Shown: positions 1-6,701 of the stretch, one piece after another
How the letters are laid out: every line of letters starts with the position of its first letter
Numbering within the stretch: position 1 is the first letter of the stretch
Assembly (NCBI GenBank): GCA_021836665.1
Contig: JAKBHQ010000094.1
Coordinates: 1 to 7,348, forward strand
Length of the DNA stretch: 7,348 nt
Reading direction: 5' to 3'
Origin: Thermoplasmata archaeon
Lineage (GTDB): Bacteria; Actinomycetota; Acidimicrobiia; Acidimicrobiales; Acidimicrobiaceae
The notes under the pieces: generated by a model
Databases searched by the model: none
The model's input: the letters and a program-made list of their open reading frames with translations, nothing else
Told to the model about the DNA's origin: nothing
Made by a program: the position numbers and the translations under genes

Positions 1-519
1 GTCACCTCGACACTGTCGGATATCTATTCGGCGGTAGTCGCTGCGATTGCTGCGCTGAAGGGTCCACTTCACGGAGGCGCAAACGAAGCCGTAATGCATA
101 CCTTCGACGAAATCGGTTCGGCTGACAACGTCATATCGTGGCTCGACTCCGCATTGGGCAGGAAGGCCAAGATAATGGGGTTTGGACACAGGGTTTATAA
201 AAACGGCGACTCCCGTGTACCGATAATGAAGGCATCGCTAGACGCACTAGTCAGGCACTACGGCAGATGGGAAATAGCGGAACTCTACGCCCAGCTAGAA
301 GCTGCCATGGCCGCTAGAAATGGCATCAAGCCGAACCTCGACTATCCGAGCGGACCGGCGTACCACCTCATGGGATTCGACACTGCGACCTTTACACCGA
401 TATTCGTGGCGGCCCGAGTCACCGGGTGGACTGCGCACGTAATGGAGCAGTACTCGACTAACTCACTGATTAGACCACTCAGCTACTACAACGGACCGGA
501 GGAGAGGCACCTCCACTAA
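1..519 (+). CDS. Citrate synthase / 2-methylcitrate synthase, C-terminal part (5' end outside window)
   Basis: This frame is open from base 1 to a TAA at 517-519 and gives 172 residues, so the gene began upstream; the ATG at 94 is internal. The enzyme condenses acetyl-CoA (or propionyl-CoA) with oxaloacetate in the cytosol, at the entry of the TCA or methylcitrate cycle. Visible motifs, numbered from the window edge, are GPLHGGANE with catalytic His24, MGFGHRVYK with catalytic His63 and citrate-binding Arg64, and PNLDYPSG with catalytic Asp114. The tail FTPIFVAARVTGWTAH followed by IRPLSYYNGPE is close to the actinobacterial bifunctional methylcitrate/citrate synthases as I remember them (prpC/gltA1 type). 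The sequence cannot decide between citrate and methylcitrate synthase, so no symbol is given. The C-terminus is intact and is followed by a terminator. Family identity is nearly certain. Confidence 0.96.
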   Translation, partial: VTSTLSDIYSAVVAAIAALKGPLHGGANEAVMHTFDEIGSADNVISWLDSALGRKAKIMGFGHRVYKNGDSRVPIMKASLDALVRHYGRWEIAELYAQLEAAMAARNGIKPNLDYPSGPAYHLMGFDTATFTPIFVAARVTGWTAHVMEQYSTNSLIRPLSYYNGPEERHLH

Positions 520-523
520 CCCC

Positions 524-547
524 GGCAGCCAGTCGGGCAGCTAGTCG
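524..547. repeat. 12-bp tandem direct repeat after the citrate synthase stop
   Basis: Two adjacent 12-base units, GGCAGCCAGTCG (524-535) and GGCAGCTAGTCG (536-547), differ at one base. They start five bases after the synthase stop codon and lie before its terminator. This is probably a local duplication; no function is evident. Confidence 0.8.
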
Positions 548-609
548 ACAGTTATTGGCTGAAGATCGAATCTCAAATGAAAGATCTCACTACATGAGGG
601 ACACAGTGA

Positions 610-647
610 CCCCCGGGCCGGACTTATCTGGTCCGGGGGTGCTGTTT
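610..647 (+). terminator. Rho-independent terminator of the citrate synthase gene
   Basis: A 12-pair stem joins 610-621 (CCCCCGGGCCGG) to 628-639 (CTGGTCCGGGGG) with two G-T wobbles and a six-base loop, ACTTAT. A weak T-containing tail, TGCTGTTTT, follows. The very GC-rich stem with a poor T-tract fits actinobacterial intrinsic terminators. It lies about 90 bases after the synthase stop and would separate that transcript from the downstream transporter. Confidence 0.85.
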
Positions 648-777
648 TGGTCCTTCAAAACAGGCAAGATAAAGATAGCAAATCGGGTTTAAACGGATCG
701 AATCGGCATTTGGCTGATTACAGCGATCATCGCATTGGCGATCTATCACCGCATCGGAAGTTGAGCTTTAATCCTGG

Positions 778-810
778 CTAGCACCGACTCGGTGGCTGGT
801 CGGTGGCTAG
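778..810. repeat. Hairpin made partly of an 11-bp tandem repeat
   Basis: The arm CTAGC-ACCGAC (778-788) pairs with GTCGGTGGCTAG (799-810): eleven pairs, one bulged base and a ten-base loop. The loop and the 3' arm are themselves a tandem repeat, TCGGTGGCTGG (789-799) and TCGGTGGCTAG (800-810). A short GGCGA doublet follows at 810-819. No T-tract follows, so it is not an obvious terminator. It lies 140-170 bases before the MFS gene. Confidence 0.6.
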
Positions 811-883
811 GCGAGGCGAGAATAACTCTTGGAGTGGTGAGGATCAAGTCCAAGACAAGAACCTTCTAAAGGGTGCCCCAAAA

Positions 884-945
884 TGAGTTGACTCACCGTT
901 TGTCACCCAGGTGCAACGGATCACGAAAGTGCCCCATAGTACCCT
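884..945 (+). promoter_or_regulatory. Possible promoter/operator region of the plus-strand MFS gene
   Basis: An inverted repeat TGAGT-TG-ACTCA lies at 884-895 and contains TTGACT (888-893), which resembles a -35 box. TACCCT at 940-945 fits the loose actinobacterial -10 pattern TAnnnT and ends six bases before the ATG at 952. The distance between the two boxes is far too long for one promoter, so they are not a matched pair. A repressor site and a leaderless start are both possible, but each is inference from short motifs. Confidence 0.3.
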
Positions 946-951
946 GTGATC

Positions 952-2205
952 ATGGGAACAGATGACAAAGTAGTTGGAGTCGCCAGGCACTCCTGGAGGA
1001 CAAGGGACGTATGGTATATCTCCCTCTCCGCCTTTTTCGCAGACCTGGGTTACCAGTCGGTACTTGCAGCGTTTCCGATCTTCCTGGTCATCGATCTTCG
1101 AAGGCCCGTTTGGGAATATGGACTGGCTATGGCTCTCAGCTACGGCGGAGGAGCGATATTCTCGCTAATCGGCGTCAAGATTGGAGATAGAATAGGTCAC
1201 CGAAGGCTCGCCTTGATTGGCAATTCGTTGATTCCGCTGCTATCCCTGTCTGCGCTGATTGCTAACTCTACCTGGGCAATAGGACTTCTCACTGCTGGCT
1301 GGTGGGCTCGCAATTTGAGGAGTCCGTCTAGACGGATAATGCTCAACCAGGCTGTGTCCGACGAAAGATTCAGGCAGAGGGTCTTCGGCTTTCTCCATGC
1401 CTTGGATGTCGGTGGGGCAGCCGCTGCTGCCGTAATTGTACTCATTGCCGTGGGGGACGAGGTGCCTTTCCGGTGGCTCTTCCTCTTGACGGCGGTACCG
1501 CTGCTGGTGTCTACTCTGAGTTTGTCGAAGGCCACGACCGGTCGTGTGGTCGTAGAAACCAGCCCGGATCAGGATGGAAAAGCACTTACTAGAGCAAGAC
1601 CTCGGTATTCCACGGGAGCACGGGCGATTTTTCTCGCGACCGCCCTGTATGGATTCACGTTCTACAGCATCGGATTCCCGATCCTTACCGTGGCTCAAAA
1701 AACACATTCAATTAGCTTCGGAATAGTCGCATTCCTGGTTTTCCAGGGATTTTCCGCCGGTACTGGATTCTTTGTTGCCAAGAGGCTTGGCAAGACCCTG
1801 GTCAGACGATTTATTAACCTCGGGGTCCTGGGGTATCTGGTTTCAGGTTTGGGCGCTTTGACGATTATCGGCGATATCCGGTATCAAATGGGAATCCTTG
1901 CGTACCTTGTTGGCATGGGGATACTCGGCTTCGCACTTGGAGTAATTGAGACATTGGAGCCGTCGCTGATAGCGGTGATATCAAAAAGCCGATCTGTAAG
2001 CAGCGGCTTTGGAATGCTGTCAGCCTCCCGAAGCCTCGGACTTTTAATTGGCAATCTAGTGATGGGTCTCCTCTACCAATTAGGACCCACTTGGTCCTAC
2101 GCATATGCGACGATAATGGCCGTAATGGCTGCAGCGATCATGCTGTCAGCTTCAACGACATTTGCTCGCAACGGTGACGATCTTGCTGGAGGTAACCAGG
2201 GATGA
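952..2205 (+). CDS. MFS transporter, 12-TM type, substrate unknown
   Basis: This is a cytoplasmic-membrane secondary transporter of the major facilitator superfamily. Counting from the possible GTG start at 946 (419 residues), the first membrane helix begins near residue 22. The family loop motif GVKIGDRIGHRR is at 76-87. A second conserved basic motif, ARNLRSPSRR, follows the helices after it and resembles the RGIR-P-R motif of many MFS exporters. A hydrophilic linker rich in charged residues (about 200-225) separates the two six-helix halves, and the chain ends in a short polar tail. Length is normal for the family. ATG at 952 and GTG at 946 are both possible and neither has a clear Shine-Dalgarno; I prefer ATG because a TAnnnT box six bases upstream would allow a leaderless message. 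The gene stands alone between a terminator and a gene-free stretch. Export or uptake of a small solute cannot be told apart. Confidence 0.92.
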   Translation: MGTDDKVVGVARHSWRTRDVWYISLSAFFADLGYQSVLAAFPIFLVIDLRRPVWEYGLAMALSYGGGAIFSLIGVKIGDRIGHRRLALIGNSLIPLLSLSALIANSTWAIGLLTAGWWARNLRSPSRRIMLNQAVSDERFRQRVFGFLHALDVGGAAAAAVIVLIAVGDEVPFRWLFLLTAVPLLVSTLSLSKATTGRVVVETSPDQDGKALTRARPRYSTGARAIFLATALYGFTFYSIGFPILTVAQKTHSISFGIVAFLVFQGFSAGTGFFVAKRLGKTLVRRFINLGVLGYLVSGLGALTIIGDIRYQMGILAYLVGMGILGFALGVIETLEPSLIAVISKSRSVSSGFGMLSASRSLGLLIGNLVMGLLYQLGPTWSYAYATIMAVMAAAIMLSASTTFARNGDDLAGGNQG

Positions 2206-2786
2206 CCTAACACACCGTTTCGCGTAGTCAAAAGCGCTAGCCTTGGAGCAGGCTTATCCAGATCAGAACCCGAGCAAGCTTTACGTTGCCATATTGACAG
2301 CATTCTGTCCGGCCTTAGTGGGAAGAGACGATGTGTAGCGAGAGCTACGACAATTCAATGTGTCTATACGCAAGCGCCCCCGGCCGTGTGAATAACCATC
2401 CAGCAATGAGAGCGGCTAGTTGTCCCAACAATGCTGGACACCACCCATTAAGTGGCAGGTGCCCCCGACACGAACCTGGACGCTGGCCATCGTGCGAATC
2501 CGAAGGGAACTCAGCTTTGGACCGAGCGCGTACACAGTTGCGTTCTGATCGCCAGCCAACCGCACCGAAAAGGGTACTTGTCTCTCGGTCGGACCAGTAT
2601 CAGAATGAGCTGGCAAGTCTCATATAGATACGGTCTCCTGTCATTAAGTCATATCCAGTAATGAAGTTTCATCTAGCTATCCCACCCACTAAATCGTAGG
2701 GTAGTTTTGATCGAAGGTTTCGACCTCAGGGTAGAAGGCCGCAGGAGATTTCCAAAAAATTGGACGTGCTCACTTCGGCATCGATG
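2206..2786. other. Gene-free stretch between the two MFS genes
   Basis: These 580 bases separate the convergent ends of the two transporters. Short open frames occur on both strands, but none has a ribosome site or a recognisable protein. Small inverted repeats are present, for example TGTCC/GGACA around 2422-2440, TCGAA/TTCGA near 2711-2722 and TCCAA/TTGGA at 2751-2764. No strong terminator and no RNA gene could be recognised. Base composition is close to that of the plus-strand MFS gene and clearly below the GC-rich gene that follows. Confidence 0.6.
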
Positions 2787-4136
2787 TCATGGTGTTACCC
2801 AGCTAGAGTGCTCCTGCCAGGCTGGCGGACACCTCCGCCTCTTTGGGTCGGTCTCCTTGAGGAGGACACTGAGAACTAGTCCCGAGAAGGTAACGAGGGC
2901 GGCGCCGGCCCACAGCGCAGCGGTGATCCCGCCGAGGACGGCGATGAGACCGAGGACGAGTGGACCGAGGGCATAGCCGCCGTCACGCCACAGCCGGTAA
3001 ACGCCGAGGGCCCCACCGCGCCACCGTGGGTCGGCGGTGTCCCCGACGGCTGTGATTAAGTTGGGGTAGGTGAGCGCCATGCCGAGACCCATCACGACAG
3101 CGCCGATGAACCAGACATCGTGGCGCACGGTCGCCGCAAAGAGGAAAAGACCGGCGGCGAGTAGGAAGGTGCCAGCGATGATCGGCGGCTTACGCCCGAT
3201 ATGGTCGGCTAGCGCCCCGGAGACCACCTGGCCGAGGCCCCACACCCAGGCGTAGACTCCGACCAGCAGGCCGACCTCGACGAGCGACACTCCGTGACGA
3301 ACGAGGTAGAGGGGGAAGAACGCGGCCACCAGGCTGTCTGCGAACTTGTTAAACAGCCCCGCCTGGCAGACCGCCAGCATGGAGCGATCGTGCCAGCTCA
3401 TGTAGGTAGCGATCTTGCTGAGGCCCGGGGCGGGGGGTTCCTTACCCCCTGGAGCTGGACTCGTCGGGGTGGTCGCCTCCGAGCGAGCGAAATGGACCGT
3501 CTCGGTGGCTGGCCCGAGGGTGACGATGGCGCCGAGGACGACCACCCCGAGTGCGAGTAGATATGGAGCGGGACGAAGCCCATAGGAGGCGACGAGGAAG
3601 CCAGCCGCCATACCCCCGAGACCGGTGCCAACGTAGCCAGCCGACTCATCGAGGCCGACGGCGAGTCCGCGGTTGGCCGGCCCAACGAGGTCGATTTTGG
3701 CGGTCACCGACATCGTCCAGGTGAGCGCCTGGTTTACCCCCAAGAACAGGTTGGCTACGATCACCTGCCACCACGCGGTGGCGAAGATGATGAGTAGGGC
3801 GTAGGGTAGGGCGAAAGCCCAACCAGCTAGCAGTATCCCCTTACGGCCCCGGCGATCCGAAAGGTGCCCCGAGACGAGGTTCATCGCCGCCTTCACCGCT
3901 CCGAATGCCGAGAGGAAACTTACGGTCGAAAAGACGGAGGTGATCCCGAAGGACTCGCGCGCGAGGGGTGGGAGTGCGACACGCTCGACGCCGATGGTCA
4001 TGCCGACGAGCAAGGTGATAGCCATGTACAGACTGAACTGCCACCAGTTCTCGCGAAGGCCGAGGCGGTGCTCCACTGGCGACGATCGGCCGGCACCGGT
4101 ATCGGGTCCAATCGAGGTTGGCTCCGGACGGGTCAC
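2787..4136 (-). CDS. MFS transporter, GC-rich, translationally coupled to an upstream small gene
   Basis: This 449-residue major facilitator superfamily protein is predicted in the cytoplasmic membrane with 12 helices. The loop motif GHLSDRRGRKG is at residues 90-100 and its second-half counterpart GALADHIGRKP at 307-317, so both halves are intact. A glycine-rich helix GYVGTGLGG (167-175) fits the antiporter-type motif C region, which favours a proton-linked exporter, though weakly. Charged residues inside likely helices (Glu51, Arg52, Lys82, Asp163, Glu164, Lys264, Asp267) could serve substrate or proton coupling. A proline-rich linker covers about 219-240. The GTG start at 4136-4134 overlaps the stop of the preceding gene as GTGA, which supports this start and coupled translation. 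GC is 60-73% in sampled stretches, unlike all neighbours, suggesting horizontal transfer. The last 18 or so residues, after LLKETDP, are an unusual polar tail. The substrate is unknown. Confidence 0.93.
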   Translation of the reverse strand: MTRPEPTSIGPDTGAGRSSPVEHRLGLRENWWQFSLYMAITLLVGMTIGVERVALPPLARESFGITSVFSTVSFLSAFGAVKAAMNLVSGHLSDRRGRKGILLAGWAFALPYALLIIFATAWWQVIVANLFLGVNQALTWTMSVTAKIDLVGPANRGLAVGLDESAGYVGTGLGGMAAGFLVASYGLRPAPYLLALGVVVLGAIVTLGPATETVHFARSEATTPTSPAPGGKEPPAPGLSKIATYMSWHDRSMLAVCQAGLFNKFADSLVAAFFPLYLVRHGVSLVEVGLLVGVYAWVWGLGQVVSGALADHIGRKPPIIAGTFLLAAGLFLFAATVRHDVWFIGAVVMGLGMALTYPNLITAVGDTADPRWRGGALGVYRLWRDGGYALGPLVLGLIAVLGGITAALWAGAALVTFSGLVLSVLLKETDPKRRRCPPAWQEHSSWVTP

Positions 4137-4438
4137 GGTATGTCGCCGAGCTCCGCCCAGCCGTAGTAGTGAGCGCTCAGCCGATCACCACCGGAATGCT
4201 CTGGGAAGTTCCTGTCGAAGGTGGCCCGGAGGTCATAAACGAATCGGCCCTTGAAACGGGCAACCACACCGAAGTCGTCGGTAAAGGCTCGAAGGGCTAT
4301 AGTCAGCTCCCCCATGGGCACCGAGTACGTCCCAGGATTTTGCCGAACCCGGTACTCCGACGCGGGTGACACGTCCTCCCAAACGACCAGAGTACCTTGG
4401 CGCAGCCACTCCGCTACCTTCCCCATCGGTCGCACCAT
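4133..4438 (-). CDS. Conserved-looking protein of unknown function, overlapping the MFS gene
   Basis: I do not recognise this 101-residue protein. It is soluble-looking, with no signal peptide and no membrane segment. It begins MVRPMGKVAEWLRQG and carries aromatic and charged stretches such as WEDVSPASEYRVRQ, and ends SAHYYGWAELGDIP. A glycine-proline turn followed by alternating hydrophobic residues suggests a beta-rich fold, but that is inference. The ATG at 4438-4436 is preferred over a TTG at 4516 because a TACTAT box lies nine bases upstream. A further in-frame ATG at 4426 is possible. Its TGA (4135-4133) overlaps the GTG of the MFS gene, so the two are almost certainly one transcript and translationally coupled. 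The role is probably linked to the transporter, as regulator, accessory or substrate-related protein. Reality of the gene is supported mainly by the overlap. Confidence 0.72.
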   Translation of the reverse strand: MVRPMGKVAEWLRQGTLVVWEDVSPASEYRVRQNPGTYSVPMGELTIALRAFTDDFGVVARFKGRFVYDLRATFDRNFPEHSGGDRLSAHYYGWAELGDIP

Positions 4439-4447
4439 GACTAGATG

Positions 4448-4453
4448 ATAGTA
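4448..4453 (-). promoter_or_regulatory. Candidate -10 box of the two-gene minus-strand unit
   Basis: On the minus strand TACTAT (4453 to 4448) matches the TAnnnT form of an actinobacterial -10 element. Transcription would begin about at 4441-4439, leaving zero to three bases before the ATG at 4438, so the message would be essentially leaderless. No clear -35 hexamer is visible at 16-18 bases distance. Confidence 0.4.
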
Positions 4454-4679
4454 CAGTTTCACCAGGATAGATAGATGTTGAAACGGGGTGGCATGGGCAG
4501 CTGATTTCGGTTTCAATCCGGTAGGAAATGGGGCTCATCTGCCAGGAGGTGGCACTAGGTCGTAGCACGATCGGCTCCGAAACGTCAGCAATGATGCCGA
4601 AGAAACACTTTGTCGTCCCGGTCGTTGCAACAAGGTCGCCACAAACCTAGCAATCAAGGAAGTTGGGGTCAGATATAGC

Positions 4680-4901
4680 GTACGCACGCAGCAATTAGTT
4701 GTCTGTTTCAACTACAAGTGGTTGCTCGAAACAGAGCGGGGCTCGAAGGACATCAAGGGATCACTCGAACTCGACTTAGTCTTGCATCATCGAAAAGACC
4801 GGATCAAGGGCCAAGAGAGCTGGATGTGGCTCCTGATTGGCCACCGAGTTGAAACTACGATCCGCCACCCGTGCCACCAGGTCCAGCATCTCTCAAGCTA
4901 G
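4680..4901 (+). pseudogene. C-terminal remnant of an IS1634/IS4-type DDE transposase
   Basis: One frame, ending at TAG 4899-4901, encodes a degraded version of the C-terminal catalytic block of IS1634-like transposases. The stretch YKWLLETERGSKDIK (from 4713) keeps the spacing of the Y-x2-R-x3-E-x6-K signature of the IS4 superfamily: Tyr, the catalytic Glu and Lys are present, while the Arg is Leu. It is followed by SLELDLVLHHRKDRIKG, which matches the family pattern with an H-x3-DRI segment after the K helix. In intact elements a membrane-like helix and a further tail follow; here the frame stops after QVQHLSS. No start codon, no N-terminal Asp residues and no terminal inverted repeats were found. 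Identification rests on recalled family motifs without alignment, and the fragment cannot be functional. Confidence 0.7.
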
Positions 4902-5490
4902 GCCGTCTTAGATCGTGGGAATGATTACTTGATCTTAGGTATCACCCGGAAAGGTCCAACACCGAATCGCGACCCCTTCGGCGGTGAATGCCAATCACCA
5001 CCTGCGGTAGGTATGGTATGTGGTCTTCGTGGGTGTCTATTGAATCGGCGGGTTTCGGGCGAAGAGACGAGTCGCCTCGGCATAACTTGTCGAATCTATC
5101 CTTGCGAGTTAAATCATGGATGACCTAGCCCATAGGCGCTCCAGTTGTCGGGTGGCGTTCGTTATGGGTCAACTGTGGACAGCTTCGACGTATCTATGTT
5201 CCGGTGAATGGATTTGATGAATTGCACTGGAAGGCGTGATTCCCTTGTAACGGCGCTGGCTATCAGGAGTGTAACTACGCTTTTCAGCGGTTTTGAGAAT
5301 CTAAGCCCATTTGGGAAGGGATATCGTCATGGCAAAGCTCTAAAAGTGCTCAATACCCCCCGAATTCCGGTTAGGCCGCCAATCCGTCTTAGCGATGGTA
5401 ATCGGGTGAGTGGTAACGGTCTCGAATGAAGAGTTATGCACGAATTACCTTGAATATGCAGCTCAGGTCTCAGGCTTTTGTTCATTGCCC
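4902..5490. other. Gene-free stretch before the DoxX-family gene
   Basis: About 590 bases without a supportable gene. Short open frames, such as 4929-5123 and 5208-5429 on the plus strand, have no ribosome site and no recognisable motif. The missing tail of the transposase could be hidden here in shifted frames, but I could not trace it. No RNA gene or strong hairpin was recognised. Confidence 0.55.
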
Positions 5491-5491
5491 C

Positions 5492-5497
5492 TATAAT
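5492..5497 (+). promoter_or_regulatory. -10 box TATAAT of the DoxX-family gene
   Basis: A perfect TATAAT lies 33 bases before the GTG start. Transcription would begin near 5503-5505 and give a leader of roughly 26-28 bases. No good -35 box is visible at the usual spacing, so an activator or an alternative -35 contact may be needed. Confidence 0.5.
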
Positions 5498-5516
5498 TGT
5501 GAGCTTCGCAGTTCCC

Positions 5517-5522
5517 AGGGAG
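5517..5522 (+). promoter_or_regulatory. Ribosome binding site that fixes the DoxX-family start
   Basis: AGGGAG at 5517-5522 is a good Shine-Dalgarno sequence eight bases before the GTG at 5531. It supports GTG as the true start. It is the clearest ribosome site in the window; the other complete genes lack one. Confidence 0.7.
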
Positions 5523-5530
5523 TCATCTAA

Positions 5531-5962
5531 GTGGCCAAGAATTCTCACCTTCATAACCTCCCAGTTCGTCTGGCGGTCGGGGCATACTTGTTGGACTCTG
5601 GTTTGGGCAAGCTAGACGTTGACGAAGCGGCTCTTGAGCATATCCATAATATGGCCGTGACCGCCTATCCATTCTTGAAGGAAGCTGAACCGGCCAAGTT
5701 CACGAAGTACTTTGCAAAGGGTGAAGTCTTGTTGGCTGCCATGCTTCTATTTCCGTTAGTGCCGGATGCCTTGGCGGGCTTTGCACTGACGATCTTCGCA
5801 GGAAGCTTGATGAGGCTCTACTTACGCATTCCAGGTATGAGACACGCTGGCTCACTCCGCGCTACACCTAAAGGAGCTGGCTTGGCAAAAAATATCTGGA
5901 TATTGGGAATTGGTCTTTCCCTGGCATTGACGCCATATGAGAGGTCAACCCGAATTTCGTAG
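5531..5962 (+). CDS. DoxX-family small membrane protein
   Basis: This 143-residue protein is predicted to sit in the cytoplasmic membrane with about four helices. A first helix follows LPVRLAVGAYLLDSGLGKL (about 10-28), two helices follow from GEVLLAAMLLF through FALTIFAGSLM (about 64-95), and a last one is in KNIWILGIGLSLAL (about 120-133). The order, an N-terminal RLAVGAYLLDSGLGK, a central PFLK segment, an RIPGMRHAGS loop and a final AKNIWILGIG helix, matches actinobacterial DoxX-like proteins as I know them. DoxX relatives are linked to thiosulfate:quinone oxidation or oxidative-stress complexes, but most members, including this actinobacterial type, have no proven function. The gene is single, has its own promoter and ribosome site, and appears full length. 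GC is near 45% in the stretch counted, much lower than the MFS pair. No terminator stronger than a four-pair hairpin near 5985-6000 was found. Confidence 0.85.
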   Translation: MAKNSHLHNLPVRLAVGAYLLDSGLGKLDVDEAALEHIHNMAVTAYPFLKEAEPAKFTKYFAKGEVLLAAMLLFPLVPDALAGFALTIFAGSLMRLYLRIPGMRHAGSLRATPKGAGLAKNIWILGIGLSLALTPYERSTRIS

Positions 5963-6701
5963 GCCGTTGCCTGATCGACTAATTCCGACCTAGCTCGGTC
6001 CTTGGGGTTATTCGGCTCCCGATGCAATGCTATGACTCGACTATTTCCGGTAAACCTCGAGAGAGCCTACTCCTTCAACGACGACCAGATATCGATGCTT
6101 CTGTGATGGCGAGTGGAAAGACGCTAATGCAAATAGTGATCCAGATCGATCGAGGGTTGATAGTTCATGGCCATCGGCATGCGAAACCGGATCTTTGGCC
6201 TTGGGGGGAACGGCAATGACGCAACGCTGGTAAAAGCCAACGACACCGCCATTGTCCGCTGGGTCAAAATCAGTGGCTGGGCCAACCCACTCGACCCAGA
6301 AGCAGGCACTTATTTTGAGAACCATAAAGGCAGTCAAATGGGCTTTTACGGCCGAAGTCGTAAGGAGCTGGCGAACATTTGGTGTGAGCAGAACTGAAGC
6401 TGTCAGACCGGTGGAGGGTGGACATTTCTGACATGAGATCGAACGCTTCAATACCTTTTCCCTCGAACACTCGGTGGGTCTCATACATTTTCCGATCGGG
6501 TCTGAGTCCACGAAAGTCGCCGCGAGCTGGGTCGGCCCCAAGGCTTGAGAGCTATCTAGTTGAATTCGAAAAGGAGCCTCTTGGCCCTACGAAGTGGAGA
6601 CTCACCCGTATGCGGTTCTTTGGGGGTGCGGACCAGCAATTGGTCGTAGCTACCCGACGCTAAGCAGCAAACTGGTCAGGCGATATTCGGTAAAAATTGA
6701 C
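5963..6701. other. Gene-poor stretch between the DoxX-family gene and the intron remnant
   Basis: About 740 bases without a gene I can support. Several open frames of 60-80 codons and one of 166 codons (6541-6041, minus strand, starting with TTG) occur, but none has a Shine-Dalgarno sequence, known motif or convincing composition. The stretch probably contains eroded mobile or gene sequence. The missing upstream part of the group II intron was looked for here (for example a reverse transcriptase YADD box) and not found. Confidence 0.55.

Noticed and set aside
94..519. Citrate synthase starting at ATG 94
   Set aside because: The frame is open to base 1 and the preceding residues contain the catalytic GPLHGGANE motif, so this ATG is internal.
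708..764. Short frame encoding a membrane-like peptide ending YHRIGS
   Set aside because: It is closed by a TAA at 690-692 and has no ATG, GTG or TTG start in a usable place; too short to support.
2331..2661. Open frames in the gap between the MFS genes
   Set aside because: No ribosome site, no known motif, and the overlapping frames are of similar length; they look like chance.
2751..2764. TCCAA-AAAA-TTGGA hairpin just past the minus-strand MFS stop, as terminator
   Set aside because: The stem is only five AT-rich pairs and no T-tract follows on the minus strand.
3294..3685. Frames of 60-100 codons on both strands inside the GC-rich MFS gene
   Set aside because: They are shadows caused by high GC, while the MFS frame has clear family motifs.
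4233..4568. Alternative minus-strand frame overlapping the small unknown gene
   Set aside because: It lacks the start/stop overlap with the MFS gene and shows no motif.
5208..5429. 73-codon plus-strand frame before the DoxX gene
   Set aside because: No Shine-Dalgarno, no recognisable motif, ends before the DoxX promoter.
6594..6701. N-terminal part of the 141-codon frame as genuine start of a reverse transcriptase
   Set aside because: Residues before about 6702 do not resemble a reverse transcriptase, and the palm with YADD is missing; the ATG at 6594 is accidental.
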